A DNA stretch of 64,000 nt from the NCBI RefSeq assembly GCF_009184865.1, contig NZ_CP045096.1, forward strand, positions 8,990,001 to 9,054,000. Direction: 5' to 3'. Positions 18,291 to 26,003 of the stretch are shown here, piece after piece. The DNA comes from Streptomyces phaeolivaceus (lineage in GTDB: Bacteria; Actinomycetota; Actinomycetes; Streptomycetales; Streptomycetaceae). The notes under the pieces were generated by a model. That model was given only the letters and a program-made list of their open reading frames with translations. It was not told where the DNA came from and did no database searches. A program made the translations under genes and the position numbers. The first letter of the stretch is position 1, and every line of letters begins with the position of its first letter.

Positions 18291-18367
18291 CTGGGGTGGG
18301 GTGGGGGTGGGGGTGGCTTCAGGTGGGGGTGTCTGGGGTGGGTGGGGTGGGTGGGGTGGGTGGGGTG
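18291..18367 (+). repeat. G-rich tract (GGGTGGGGTGG repeats)
   Basis: Runs of GGG/GGGG separated by single T residues, including three consecutive copies of GGGTGGGGTG. It can form G-quadruplexes on the + strand. It adjoins the large inverted-repeat element and lies upstream of the efflux gene. Confidence 0.75.
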
Positions 18368-18554
18368 CGTTGTCGGGTGCGGGTCCGGTGGGGGCTGGTC
18401 GCGCAGTTCCCCGCGCCCCTGAAAAGCAGGGGCTGCGCCCCGTGCTTTTCAGGCCCGCAGAGGGCTGGTCTTTCAGGCCCGCAGGGGCCTGGTCTCTTAG
18501 GGGCGCGGGGAACTGCGCGAGAAGCCCCACCGGACCGCACCCGACAACGCACCC
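18362..18554. repeat. Large imperfect inverted repeat, Streptomyces intergenic element (copy 1)
   Basis: The left arm (GGGGTGCGTTGTCGGGTGCG... then CGCAGTTCCCCGCGCCCCT) pairs with the right arm (AGGGGCGCGGGGAACTGCG ... CGCACCCGACAACGCACCCC). Between them lie smaller repeats around GAAAAGCAGGGGCTGCGCCC and three copies of (C/T)AGGCCCGCAG. A second copy with the same core lies at 50192-50358. It sits between the efflux gene and the DUF309 gene (both on -), so it may act as a terminator. Confidence 0.75.
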
Positions 18555-18599
18555 CACCCCACCCCACCCCACCCCACTCCACGGCGTTCCAGTCGCCCC

Positions 18600-19130
18600 C
18601 TAGTCCCCACGCAACCTCGGCGCCCACACCCCCGCGTCCACCGCATGCCCCTCCCGTTCCACAACCCCGGCCAGCCGCCGGGCCCACGCCCCCACCCCGG
18701 CCAGATCGACACCGTACGGACGCCGCCGCCCGCTCCCGGCGCCCCACTCCTCGACCGCACCGGCCCCGCGCCGCAGCAACAGCGCACCGCCCTTCACGTT
18801 GCCGCGCGCGGAGTGGGTGAGACCCACCGCGAGCTGGGCGAGGCCCCGCCACAGCGCGCGCTCCTCGTCCGGCCCGGACTTCCACGCGTCCTCGAAGACC
18901 TCGTGCGCGTGGAACGGCTTCCCCGCGTCCAGCAGCGCCTGCGCCTCGACGACCGTGTCCTCGGGGGCCCGCACCACCCCCTCGGGCTGCCGCTCCACCC
19001 CCGGCGCCCCGTAAGGCAACGGGCGCCCCAGCCCGTCCCGGGGCCGCGCACTCCGCGCCCGCCCCTCCTCGTCCCGGTCCCGCCCCCGCGTCGTCCCGTC
19101 GTCCTGCGCTGTACCGCTTGTACCGCTCAT
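18600..19130 (-). CDS. DUF309 domain protein
   Basis: 176 residues. The C-terminal two thirds carry the DUF309 signature: ALLDAGKPFHAHEVFEDAW, then LWRGLAQLAVGLTHSARGN and KGGALLLRRGA. The N-terminal 45 residues are a low-complexity Arg/Asp-rich tail, which may be untranslated if an internal start is used. DUF309 proteins are small helical proteins of unknown function. No operon partner; a G/C-rich element lies downstream. Confidence 0.85.
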   Translation of the reverse strand: MSGTSGTAQDDGTTRGRDRDEEGRARSARPRDGLGRPLPYGAPGVERQPEGVVRAPEDTVVEAQALLDAGKPFHAHEVFEDAWKSGPDEERALWRGLAQLAVGLTHSARGNVKGGALLLRRGAGAVEEWGAGSGRRRPYGVDLAGVGAWARRLAGVVEREGHAVDAGVWAPRLRGD

Positions 19131-19229
19131 ACCTCGATTGTCCCCCGCCCCTCACCGGCTCCGGGGCAGTGGCCGACGTACGGTAAAGTGCTCACTGCGC
19201 GATCACGCGGTTCACCGCGGACAGCGCAC

Positions 19230-19303
<74 letters not shown>

Positions 19304-19323
19304 CTCGACGGAGTCGCAGTTCA

Positions 19324-19355
19324 GGGGCCGTTCTGGAGCAATCCAGAACGGCCCC
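19324..19355 (+). terminator. tRNA-Pro terminator, copy 1
   Basis: GGGGCCGTTCTGGA, loop GCAA, TCCAGAACGGCCCC: a perfect 14-bp stem followed by TTGATCATTTTT, an intrinsic terminator. Confidence 0.85.
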
Positions 19356-19401
19356 TTGATCATTTTTGGGGACCAGTTGGGGACCAACGCCCTTGACCGC
19401 G

Positions 19402-19617
19402 TCAGCGTGCGATCACGATCGGGCCCGGCAGGGAGCGGGGGGCACGCCGGGCGCTGAGGTGTGCGGAGAGGGCGTTTCCCGCGGCGGTGATCTTGTGGAC
19501 GTCGGGGTTGGGGCCGGCTGCCAGGACGAGCCGGGAGACGAGGGGACGGATCGGCGGCGCTGTGCGGCCCGGGTACCGCTGCGCAGTATCCGGTTCAAGC
19601 GGCTGATCACCGCTCAT
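19402..19617 (-). CDS. Small hypothetical protein
   Basis: 71 residues, MSGDQPLEPDTAQRYPGRTA at the start, with a middle segment RLVLAAGPNPDVHKITAAGN. It overlaps the preceding minus-strand ORF by 4 nt (ATGA), which suggests a small operon. I do not recognise it. Such short pairs are typical of actinomycete integrated elements, but no element gene is next to it. Confidence 0.4.
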   Translation of the reverse strand: MSGDQPLEPDTAQRYPGRTAPPIRPLVSRLVLAAGPNPDVHKITAAGNALSAHLSARRAPRSLPGPIVIAR

Positions 19618-19823
19618 GAGCTGCCCCTCTTCCTCTCGCCGACTCGCTGAGCACTGTGGCGATCGACGATCGACGATCGACGGAAGTCGGTGCGCCAGAC
19701 GTCGATCACATCACCGTGGTGGTTGGTGATGACAGTAGTGACCTCGTCCGGGTCGTCGGTGGGCGGGCCGAGTAGTCGTGCCGTGCACGATCTGCTGGTA
19801 GGCCGGGCCTTGGTCGTGAGCAT
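19614..19823 (-). CDS. Small hypothetical protein
   Basis: 69 residues with the segment DDPDEVTTVITNHHGDVIDV. Not recognised. Its stop overlaps the start of the next minus-strand ORF. A tandem CGATCGA motif (three copies near 19660-19682) lies within the coding region near the C-terminus. It could be a remnant. Confidence 0.35.
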   Translation of the reverse strand: MLTTKARPTSRSCTARLLGPPTDDPDEVTTVITNHHGDVIDVWRTDFRRSSIVDRHSAQRVGERKRGSS

Positions 19824-19873
19824 CGGACCGGTATCGGATATTCGGTGTTCTGCCCGCCCCGTGAGGACACAGG

Positions 19874-20503
19874 ATGGTGCGCATGACTTTGGCCACCCCC
19901 ATATTGCACACCGCTCGCCTGCGACTGCGCCCCTTCACCGACGCCGACGCGGACCTGCTCTTCGCCCTGCACAGCAGCACCCACGTGATGCGCTACTGGG
20001 ATTCCCCGCCGTGGAACGAACGGGCCCGTGCCGAACGCTTCATCACCATGTGCCGGAAGATGGCGGACGAAGGCACCGGGGCCCGGGTGGCCATCGACCG
20101 CGCTGCTGACGGGGCCTTCGTCGGCTGGTGCGGTCTGACCGGATGGAACCCGGACTACCGCAGCGCGTCGTTGGGCTACGTCCTCGACGAAGCGATGTGG
20201 GGACACGGCTACGCGACGGAGGCCGCGCACGCCTTGCTGCGGTGGGCATTCGACACACTGGACCTGAATCGAGTTCAGGCCGAGACCGATACGCGCAACA
20301 TGGCATCGGCCCGGGTCCTGGAGAAGATCGGATTCATGCGTGAAGGGACGTTGCGGGAGGACTGCGTCGTGAACGGCGAGGTATCCGACTCGTGGGTGTT
20401 CGGGTTGATCAGGCGAGAGTGGCAGCCAGCGGCCGTGCCGATCCAGCCCGCGAAGAGCGGCGTTAGGCCCGTCTCTGGTAGCGGCCGCGTCCAGGTTGAG
20501 TGA
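19874..20503 (+). CDS. GNAT acetyltransferase (RimJ/RimL type)
   Basis: 209 residues. It opens TPILHTARLRLRPFTDADAD, the classic RimJ/RimL start, with SLGYVLDEAMWGHGYATEAA (acetyl-CoA loop) and ETDTRNMASARVLEKIGFMR. GAGG lies 7 nt before ATG 19874. The C-terminal 30 residues after the domain (VPIQPAKSGVRPVSGSG...) overlap, on the opposite strand, a degenerate gene, so the 3' end may have been changed by insertion of foreign DNA. Probable role: N-acetylation of a protein N-terminus or small amine. Confidence 0.85.
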   Translation: MVRMTLATPILHTARLRLRPFTDADADLLFALHSSTHVMRYWDSPPWNERARAERFITMCRKMADEGTGARVAIDRAADGAFVGWCGLTGWNPDYRSASLGYVLDEAMWGHGYATEAAHALLRWAFDTLDLNRVQAETDTRNMASARVLEKIGFMREGTLREDCVVNGEVSDSWVFGLIRREWQPAAVPIQPAKSGVRPVSGSGRVQVE

Positions 20504-20866
20504 GGAAGCCTTGACGGGTGAGGCGTCCTGGCGGCTGCGGGTGACGTTCATGGTCGGGTCGTCGGTTGGCATGCCGAGGAGTTCGTGCAGTCCACGGACC
20601 CGGAGTGCCTGGTCAGGGTGCTGGTTGAAGGCGTTCACGATGGCCTGGTAGGCGGTGGCCTGTTCGGGCGGATCGAGTTCACGTCCGTCGCCGGTCGGCG
20701 CGATTTCGGCGATGACCTTTCGGGTGGTGGCCAACTCCGCGAGACGCGCTTCGGTCTCGGCGAGTGCGCCGGTCAAGTCCTCTATCTGGCTGCGGAGTTC
20801 ATCGGCACGGGCAACGGTTCCGTCATGGCGGGCCTGGAGATCGGTCAGGAACTCGGTGATGTCCAC
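20463..20866 (-). pseudogene. Coiled-coil protein of a Streptomyces element-associated family, frameshifted
   Basis: From ATG 20866 it reads MDITEFLTDLQARHDGTVAR, then a heptad-rich coil (ELRSQIEDLTGALAETEARL) and YQAIVNAFNQHPDQALRVRG with a short winged-helix-like segment. After NVTRSR the frame is off by one; shifting restores GFLTQPGRGRYQRRA and a stop at 20463-20465, which I recall as the usual end of this family. So the gene is disrupted by a one-base deletion near 20535, or mis-sequenced. Function unknown. Confidence 0.65.
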
Positions 20867-20892
20867 ACGGCCGCTCGGAGGGTGCCGCGCCA

Positions 20893-21059
20893 GGTGGGAG
20901 TGGGCGTGTTGAGGCGGCGGGTCATGTTCGCGGTGGAGGCACAGTGGACCGTGAGGCGGAGGTGTCGGGGCAGTGGTCGTACTCGCGGGCCAGGCGCCGG
21001 TGCGGCATCAGGGTGCCATTGACCTGCTCGACCACCCACCGTTTCGGCTGCGGGACAAA
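20893..21059 (-). pseudogene. Transposase C-terminal remnant (IS5-like)
   Basis: On the minus strand the translation gives VPQPKRWVVEQVNGTLMPH and RRLAREYDHCPDTSASRS, the characteristic C-terminal DDE part of an IS5-type transposase, then ASTANMTRRLNTPTPTWRG. The remainder of the transposase and the ends of the element are absent. Confidence 0.65.
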
Positions 21060-21074
21060 GCTTGCCGCGCTCGA

Positions 21075-21290
21075 CGGTGCTCAGGCGGCCTTCCTCGCGA
21101 TCGCCGGCCGGGGCGCGGAGGACGGCCGGGTGCAGGGACTGCTGGAGACGCTGGGTGTTCCCTACGCCGGGTCCGGGGTGCCGGCCTCGGCGATCGGGAT
21201 GAACAAGCACGCCGCGAAGACCGTCGTGTCCGCCGCAGGCGTACGCGTGCCCAGCGGCGTCCTGGTCGACGCAACCGCCGACAGACAGCA
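21075..21290 (+). pseudogene. D-Ala-D-Ala ligase-like (ATP-grasp) fragment
   Basis: The frame over this stretch reads AIAGRGAEDGRVQGLLETLG, VPYAGSGVPASAIGMNKHAA and KTVVSAAGVRVPSGVLVDA, a good match to the N-terminal/central junction of D-alanine-D-alanine ligases (EDGxxQGLLE, PYTGSGVxASAxxMDK). Both ends are missing: upstream lies a transposase remnant, downstream only unalignable sequence to about 21500. Confidence 0.65.
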
Positions 21291-21564
21291 AGCGCGAAGC
21301 CGCCCGTATCGATCGGGCTCCAGCTGGCCCGGACCACGGCCGATCAGTCGGCGCTGCCTGTCCTGGGCGGCGCCGCCGGTCGCGGTGACCCATGCCGGCG
21401 TTGGCCATGCTCTGTTTGGAGCTCCGGGGCGGGGTGGTTCTTCGACACCGACGGCCGCGCCGGCGGCTGCCGGTTCCTGCTGCGCCTACGGCACTTCTAG
21501 CACCCCGTAGCGGGGGCCGTCGACCGAGACAGCCCGGCAGAAGGTCTCCGCTACCGTCGCGCTC

Positions 21565-22227
21565 ATGGTCGAACACGATGCTCTTCAGACAACCCGTGAG
21601 GCGTACGACGCCGTTGCCCCCACCTATGCCGAGATGTTCCGCGACACCTTGCGTGACCGGCCCCTGGACCGCGCGATCCTGGGGGTGTTCGCCGAGGCCG
21701 TACGGGAGAGCGGGGACGGTCGGGTCGCGGACCTGGGGTGCGGGCCCGGCCATGTCACCGCCCATCTGGCCGAGTTGGGGCTCTCCGCGTTCGGTGTCGA
21801 TGCCTCTCCCACGATGATCGAGCTGGCTCGCGAGGCCTGTCCGGGCCTGCGGTTCGACGTGGGCTCGATGACCGCGCTGGACATCGCCGACGGCGCGCTG
21901 GACGGCGTACTGTCCCGTTGGTCCGTCATCCACATCCCGCCTCCCGAACTTCCCGCCGTCCTGCGGGAGTTCCACCGGGTGCTGGCACCCGGCGGGCACC
22001 TGCTGATCTGCTTCTCGGCGAGCGAGGACGTGTCGCGTCCTACGCAGGTCTTCGATCACGCCGTCGCGCCCGCCTACCGGTGGTGGCCCGACCACCTGGC
22101 CACGCTGCTGCGCGACAACGGGCTGGCGGAGGTGGCCCGCCTGGTCCGCGAACCCCAGCCCGACGACCGACGGCAGTTCCGGCAGGTTCAACTCCTCGCC
22201 CGCAAGGCAGAGTTGGAGGCCGTCTGA
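21565..22227 (+). CDS. Class I SAM-dependent methyltransferase
   Basis: 220 residues of the Methyltransf_11/25 class. Motif I VADLGCGPGHVTAHLAELG, motif II region FGVDASPTMIELAREACP, then DGALDGVLSRWSVIHI and LREFHRVLAPGGHLLICF (motif III). The lid region is short, typical of small-molecule methyltransferases. ATG 21565; RBS is not obvious. It stands alone among remnants and looks intact. Confidence 0.9.
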   Translation: MVEHDALQTTREAYDAVAPTYAEMFRDTLRDRPLDRAILGVFAEAVRESGDGRVADLGCGPGHVTAHLAELGLSAFGVDASPTMIELAREACPGLRFDVGSMTALDIADGALDGVLSRWSVIHIPPPELPAVLREFHRVLAPGGHLLICFSASEDVSRPTQVFDHAVAPAYRWWPDHLATLLRDNGLAEVARLVREPQPDDRRQFRQVQLLARKAELEAV

Positions 22228-22357
22228 CCCAACGGCCGCTCCAGGGGCCCGTGTTGCGACGGGCCTCCGGAGGGAGCCGTGATCGGCCGGATGCGGTCTG
22301 TGCACGAGTGGGCGAACGCCAGTAACTTGTGCGGCCTTCGCGTCCTGGGGGGGGCTC

Positions 22358-22886
22358 GTGAACGGTCTCCGTAAGGTCGTTGTCGGGCTGTTGATCGCGT
22401 GCGCGGTGGTGGTGCCACCGGCCGGGGCAGACCCATCGGCTGCGGTTACGGTCGCTGTGTCGGCCGAGGCCGTGCGGCCGGGCTGGTCGGCGCTGGACGT
22501 GCCGGCTGCGGCGCCGCCGGTGACCGTGGCCGATCTCGCCGCCCGAGGGTCCCGCGAGGCGTGGGCGACCGGGTACGAGCAGGCCGCCGACGGCTTGCGG
22601 CCGCACCCTGCCGAGCCGGCCCGGCTCGTCGGCGCCGGGGAAGGTGGCGTCCCGGGTCCATGCCTGGGGACCACCGGGCAGCACCCCGCCGCTCGTCCCC
22701 GGACCGGCCTTCCTCGCCTGGAACGGACAGTCGTTCACCGGGTACGGTGAACCGGCGGTGGCCGGGGAGGGCGGCTCCTCGGTGCTGCGGCCGGCACCGG
22801 TGCCGGGCACGGCCTCGGTGTGGTCCGTCGGCCGCGCGGACGGCCCCGAGGGCACCTTCGCCCCGCGCGTCCTCCGATTCGACTGA
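22358..22886 (+). pseudogene. Secreted hypothetical protein, apparent frameshift
   Basis: GTG 22358 after a G-rich RBS starts a signal peptide (MNGLRKVVVGLLIACAVVVP, then PAGADP cleavage region). The frame runs to about residue 95 (EPARLVGAGE) then continues as unlike protein. Moving one base near 22638 (GGGG to GGG) gives KVASRVHAWGPPGSTPPLVP through WSVGRADGPEGTFAPRVLRF and a stop at 22884-22886, a coherent end. The lesion lies in a G run, so a sequencing error is possible. Function unknown. Confidence 0.5.
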
Positions 22887-22911
22887 GCTGCCGCCGTACC
22901 GCTGCCGCTGT

Positions 22912-22973
22912 TGCTACCGACCGTTACCGTTACCGCTATGGCTATGGCTATGGCTATGGCTACGGCTATGGCG
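22912..22973 (+). repeat. Short tandem repeats (GTTACC / GGCTAT)
   Basis: Two or three copies of CGTTAC-type units followed by about six copies of (A/C)TGGCT(A/C), all between convergent genes. Confidence 0.7.
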
Positions 22974-22980
22974 GGGGTGG

Positions 22981-23814
22981 CTACGGGGCCTGTGGGGTGA
23001 AGGAGCGCAGTACGTCCGCGCCGGGCCGGACTACGCCGTAGCTGCTCTCGGGGACCTCGTTCCAGGCGCCGGGCAGATCGCCGAGGGGCTCGGAGACGAT
23101 GAGGCGGGTCTCGTCGGAGACCTCCCGCAGGAAGGCGAGGTCGGGATGGAGCGAGCGCAGGGTCTCCACCCGGGTGCTGTAGAACAGCGAGCGTGATGTC
23201 TTCTGGCTGGAGTAGCGGAAGGCCCACAACGCCTGTCCGTCCGTCACGGCCACCGTCATCTGCAGCGGGAACTCGACTCCGTGCTCCCGGCCGGTCCGCT
23301 CCACCAGGCCCGCCATCCGCGCGACCGCGCCGGGCGGGTCGTCCTCCAGACCGAAGGTGAGCGCCAGATAGAACATCAGCTCGGAGTCCGTCGATCCCTC
23401 GACGTCGGCGAAGTGTTCCGGGGCGACGGCCATGGAGAGGTCCCGCCGGACCAGATGGAAGTCGGCGATCGCCCCGTTGTGCATCCACATCCAGCGGCCG
23501 TGGCGGAACGGGTGGCTGTTGGTCTGCTGCACCGCCGTACCGGTCGACGCCCGGATGTGGGCGAAGAACAGCGGGGAGCGGACATGGTCGGCGATCTCCC
23601 GCAGATTGCGGTTGCTCCAGGCCGGACCGATGTCGCGGAAGACCGCGGGTGTCTCCAGGTCCGGCGAGTACCAGCCGACGCCGAACCCGTCACCGTTGGT
23701 GGTCTCGACGCCCAGCCGTGAGTGCAGACTCTGGTCGATCAGGGAGTGCGCCGGCCTGTAGAGGATCGTGTCGAGCAGGATCGGCGTTCCCGAGTAGGCG
23801 AGCCACCGGCACAT
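22981..23814 (-). CDS. Class II glutamine amidotransferase
   Basis: 277 residues, YafJ/EgtC-like. Cys2 after Met (MCRWLAYSG) is the N-terminal nucleophile. Other marks: NGDGFGVGWYSP, FFAHIRASTGTAVQQTNSHP and RWMWMHNGAIADF, then EGSTDSELMFYL. These are the glutaminase pocket residues. EgtC of the ergothioneine pathway belongs here, but no egtABD neighbours are present, so I leave the substrate open. A run of GTACGGGAC repeats lies upstream (23830-23880). Confidence 0.9.
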   Translation of the reverse strand: MCRWLAYSGTPILLDTILYRPAHSLIDQSLHSRLGVETTNGDGFGVGWYSPDLETPAVFRDIGPAWSNRNLREIADHVRSPLFFAHIRASTGTAVQQTNSHPFRHGRWMWMHNGAIADFHLVRRDLSMAVAPEHFADVEGSTDSELMFYLALTFGLEDDPPGAVARMAGLVERTGREHGVEFPLQMTVAVTDGQALWAFRYSSQKTSRSLFYSTRVETLRSLHPDLAFLREVSDETRLIVSEPLGDLPGAWNEVPESSYGVVRPGADVLRSFTPQAP

Positions 23815-23946
23815 CGGCTACCACCTTCCTGGCGTACGGGACGTACGGGACCTACAGGACGTACGGGACCTACGGGTGGACCGGCAATTCCATGGTCGTG
23901 CGGCCACCCGTTGATCGCCACACGACGGCCTCACGGACGGATCCCC

Positions 23947-23996
23947 CGCTTGCCCGCTTGCCCGCTTGCCCGCTTGCCCGCTTGCCCGCTTGCCCG
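23947..23996 (+). repeat. Six tandem copies of CGCTTGCC
   Basis: Exact 8-bp tandem array between the amidotransferase and the regulator gene. No spacers, so not CRISPR. Confidence 0.85.
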
Positions 23997-24040
23997 CGCG
24001 GGCGTACGCGCTGGTGGGTGTACGTGCCGGGTGTGTGCGG

Positions 24041-25853
24041 TCAGTCGCGATAGCCCCGGAGTTTTCGGTACAGCGTGGCGCGGGCGATGCCCAGGGACGC
24101 CGCCGCGCGGGCCTTGTTGCCACCGTTGCGGCGGAGGGCCTCCAGGATGGCGGAGCGTTCGGCGTGTTCCATGGGGCTGAGCCGCCGGGTCGCGGGACCC
24201 TCGCGGACGGCGTCCGGCAGTTCGGCGCGCCGTACGGGCCCCGACGCACGTCGCTGCTCGGCCAACGCCCGCACGACATGGACGAGTTCGGTGACATTGC
24301 CGGGCCACGGATGCTGTTCCAGGGCGCGCAGGGCGTCCAGGGTCCAGGTGAGCGGGGGCTGTCCGGGTGCCGGCTTCGGGGCCAGTGCTGTCAGCAACTC
24401 CCTGATGTCCTCGGGCCGTTCACGCAGCGCGGGGAGGGTGACCGAGCGGGCGGCCAGGGTGTCCAGGAGTCGCTGGAGGCACGGGCCCGGCGGGGTTCCG
24501 GGGGTGTAGGTGACGAGCAGGGGAGCGCCCGGGTGGGTGTCGAGGAGTGAGTTGAGGGCCGCGGTGTCGGGTTGTGAGAGGCGCTCGACATGGCGGATGA
24601 GGAGGGCGTGACCGTCCGTCAACTCGCCGATCAGGAAGCCGGGTTCGCGTTCCGCCGCGTCGACCACCAGCAGCTCGGGGGCCAGTTCGTGGGCGAGCGC
24701 GGTCTTCCCGGTGCCGCGTTCGCCGACGAGCAGCAAGGGCTCGGGCGACCGGGCCAACTCCGTCGCGCGGCCCACCGCGTGCCGCCACGGCACCGAGTGC
24801 CCGGCCAGCGCGACGACACCCCGCCCCTCGGTGCGACACGGGCGAGACCGTCGCGGAACACCGCACACCGTCCGGCAACCGAATCCGGGCCGAGCCAGGT
24901 GCCACGCCGGCCTGCACCGCACCGGCCTGCACCGCACCGGCCTGCACCGAGTCGGCCTGCACCGCACCGGCCTCCGCCGAGCCGGCCAGCGTCACATCGG
25001 CCCCCCACCCTCCATTCGCATCCCGCAGCAGCACGGCCACGCCCCGCTCCAGCGCGTCCAGTCCCTCCGGCGACAGCAGGCGCCCCGCTGCCTCGTTCAC
25101 CAGGCGGTTGCGGCCGTCGAGGGCGACGACCGCCCGCCCCCGTTCCCGCGCGGCCCGCAGATACGCGTCGAGCAGGACCCGCTCGGCCGGCTGCGACCGC
25201 GCCAGCAGCTCCGCCTCGACGGCACCGGCCGCCGCCTCGGCGAGGGAGGCCCACGGATGCGGCGCGCACTCGGCGCACAGCCCTGAGGCGACCGTCACCG
25301 TGCCGACGGTCCGCCCGGTCTCCGGCGCGAGCACGGGCACGCTGACCGCGGACACGTCCTGCCACAGATCGAGGAAGTGCTCCGGCCCGTGCACCTCGGA
25401 GCGACGGCGTGTGCGCAGCGCGAGCGCCGCGCTGTTGTGGCCGACCACCTGCTCGGAGAGGTCCTCGCAACAGGGATCGTCCGGCGCGCACCCGGTCGCC
25501 CACATCACCCGCAGCCGCTCGTCGGTCAGCAGAAGGGCCGTCCGTCCGGTGCCGACGGCGGGGGCGAGCCGTTCGAGCACCGGCCGCGCCGCCGCCAACA
25601 GAGCGGACGCGTCCGGCCGTACGGCGTCCGAGCGTATGGTGTCGGATCTGGCGGCGTCCGGCCGTACGTCGTCCCGCCCGCCGTCATGGCGTACGCCGTC
25701 ATGGCGTACGCCGAAGAACCGGGCCCGCCTCCACGCGGCGACGATCTCCTCCGGCACCCCGTCCGGCAGTTGGCGCCCTTCGAGGAACAACTCACGAGCC
25801 CTGCGCAGCGAGGCCAGGGCAGGGTGGACGGGGAGATGCTCCGTGGTGGTCAC
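24041..25853 (-). pseudogene. GAF-Fis (AcoR/DhaR-type) transcriptional activator, frameshifted
   Basis: From GTG 25853: EHLPVHPALASLRRARELFL, a GAF region (MWATGCAPDDPCCEDLSEQ, VVGHNSAALALRTRR), and an AAA-like ATPase region (PLLLVGERGTGKTALAHELA, PGNVTELVHVVRALAEQ) ending in a Fis-type HTH (EALRRNGGNKARAAASLGIA, RATLYRKLRGYRD). Near 24831-24838 one extra base (CCCGTGTCGCACC) throws the frame; removing it joins both parts as SPV(R)TEGRGVVALAGHS. Streptomyces lack sigma-54 and the GAFTGA loop is not visible. The gene is divergent from the hydroxyquinol operon and is its likely activator. Either recently inactivated or an error. Confidence 0.75.
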
Positions 25854-25914
25854 GACACCACTCACCGTACCCGGCGCGGTCGAACAGCCGACAACGGGCC
25901 CGAACCGCACGCAC

Positions 25915-25931
25915 TGTCTCTTATTGAGACA
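25915..25931. promoter_or_regulatory. Inverted-repeat operator TGTCTC-N5-GAGACA
   Basis: Perfect 6-bp dyad centred in the intergenic region between the divergent activator gene and the hydroxyquinol operon. GAF-Fis activators are known to bind TGTC(N)nGACA-like dyads. Spacing to GTG 26004 is about 70 nt. The best candidate for the activator's site. Confidence 0.6.
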
Positions 25932-26003
25932 CCCACGCTCCCGCGCCGCCCTCCATGATCTTGAACGGTCGGTGCCTGTTCTCATTTCCCTGGAGCGTCC
26001 CCC

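Noticed and set aside
23947..23996. Short direct repeats resembling a CRISPR
   Set aside because: Units of 8 bp without spacers; simple tandem repeat, no cas genes.
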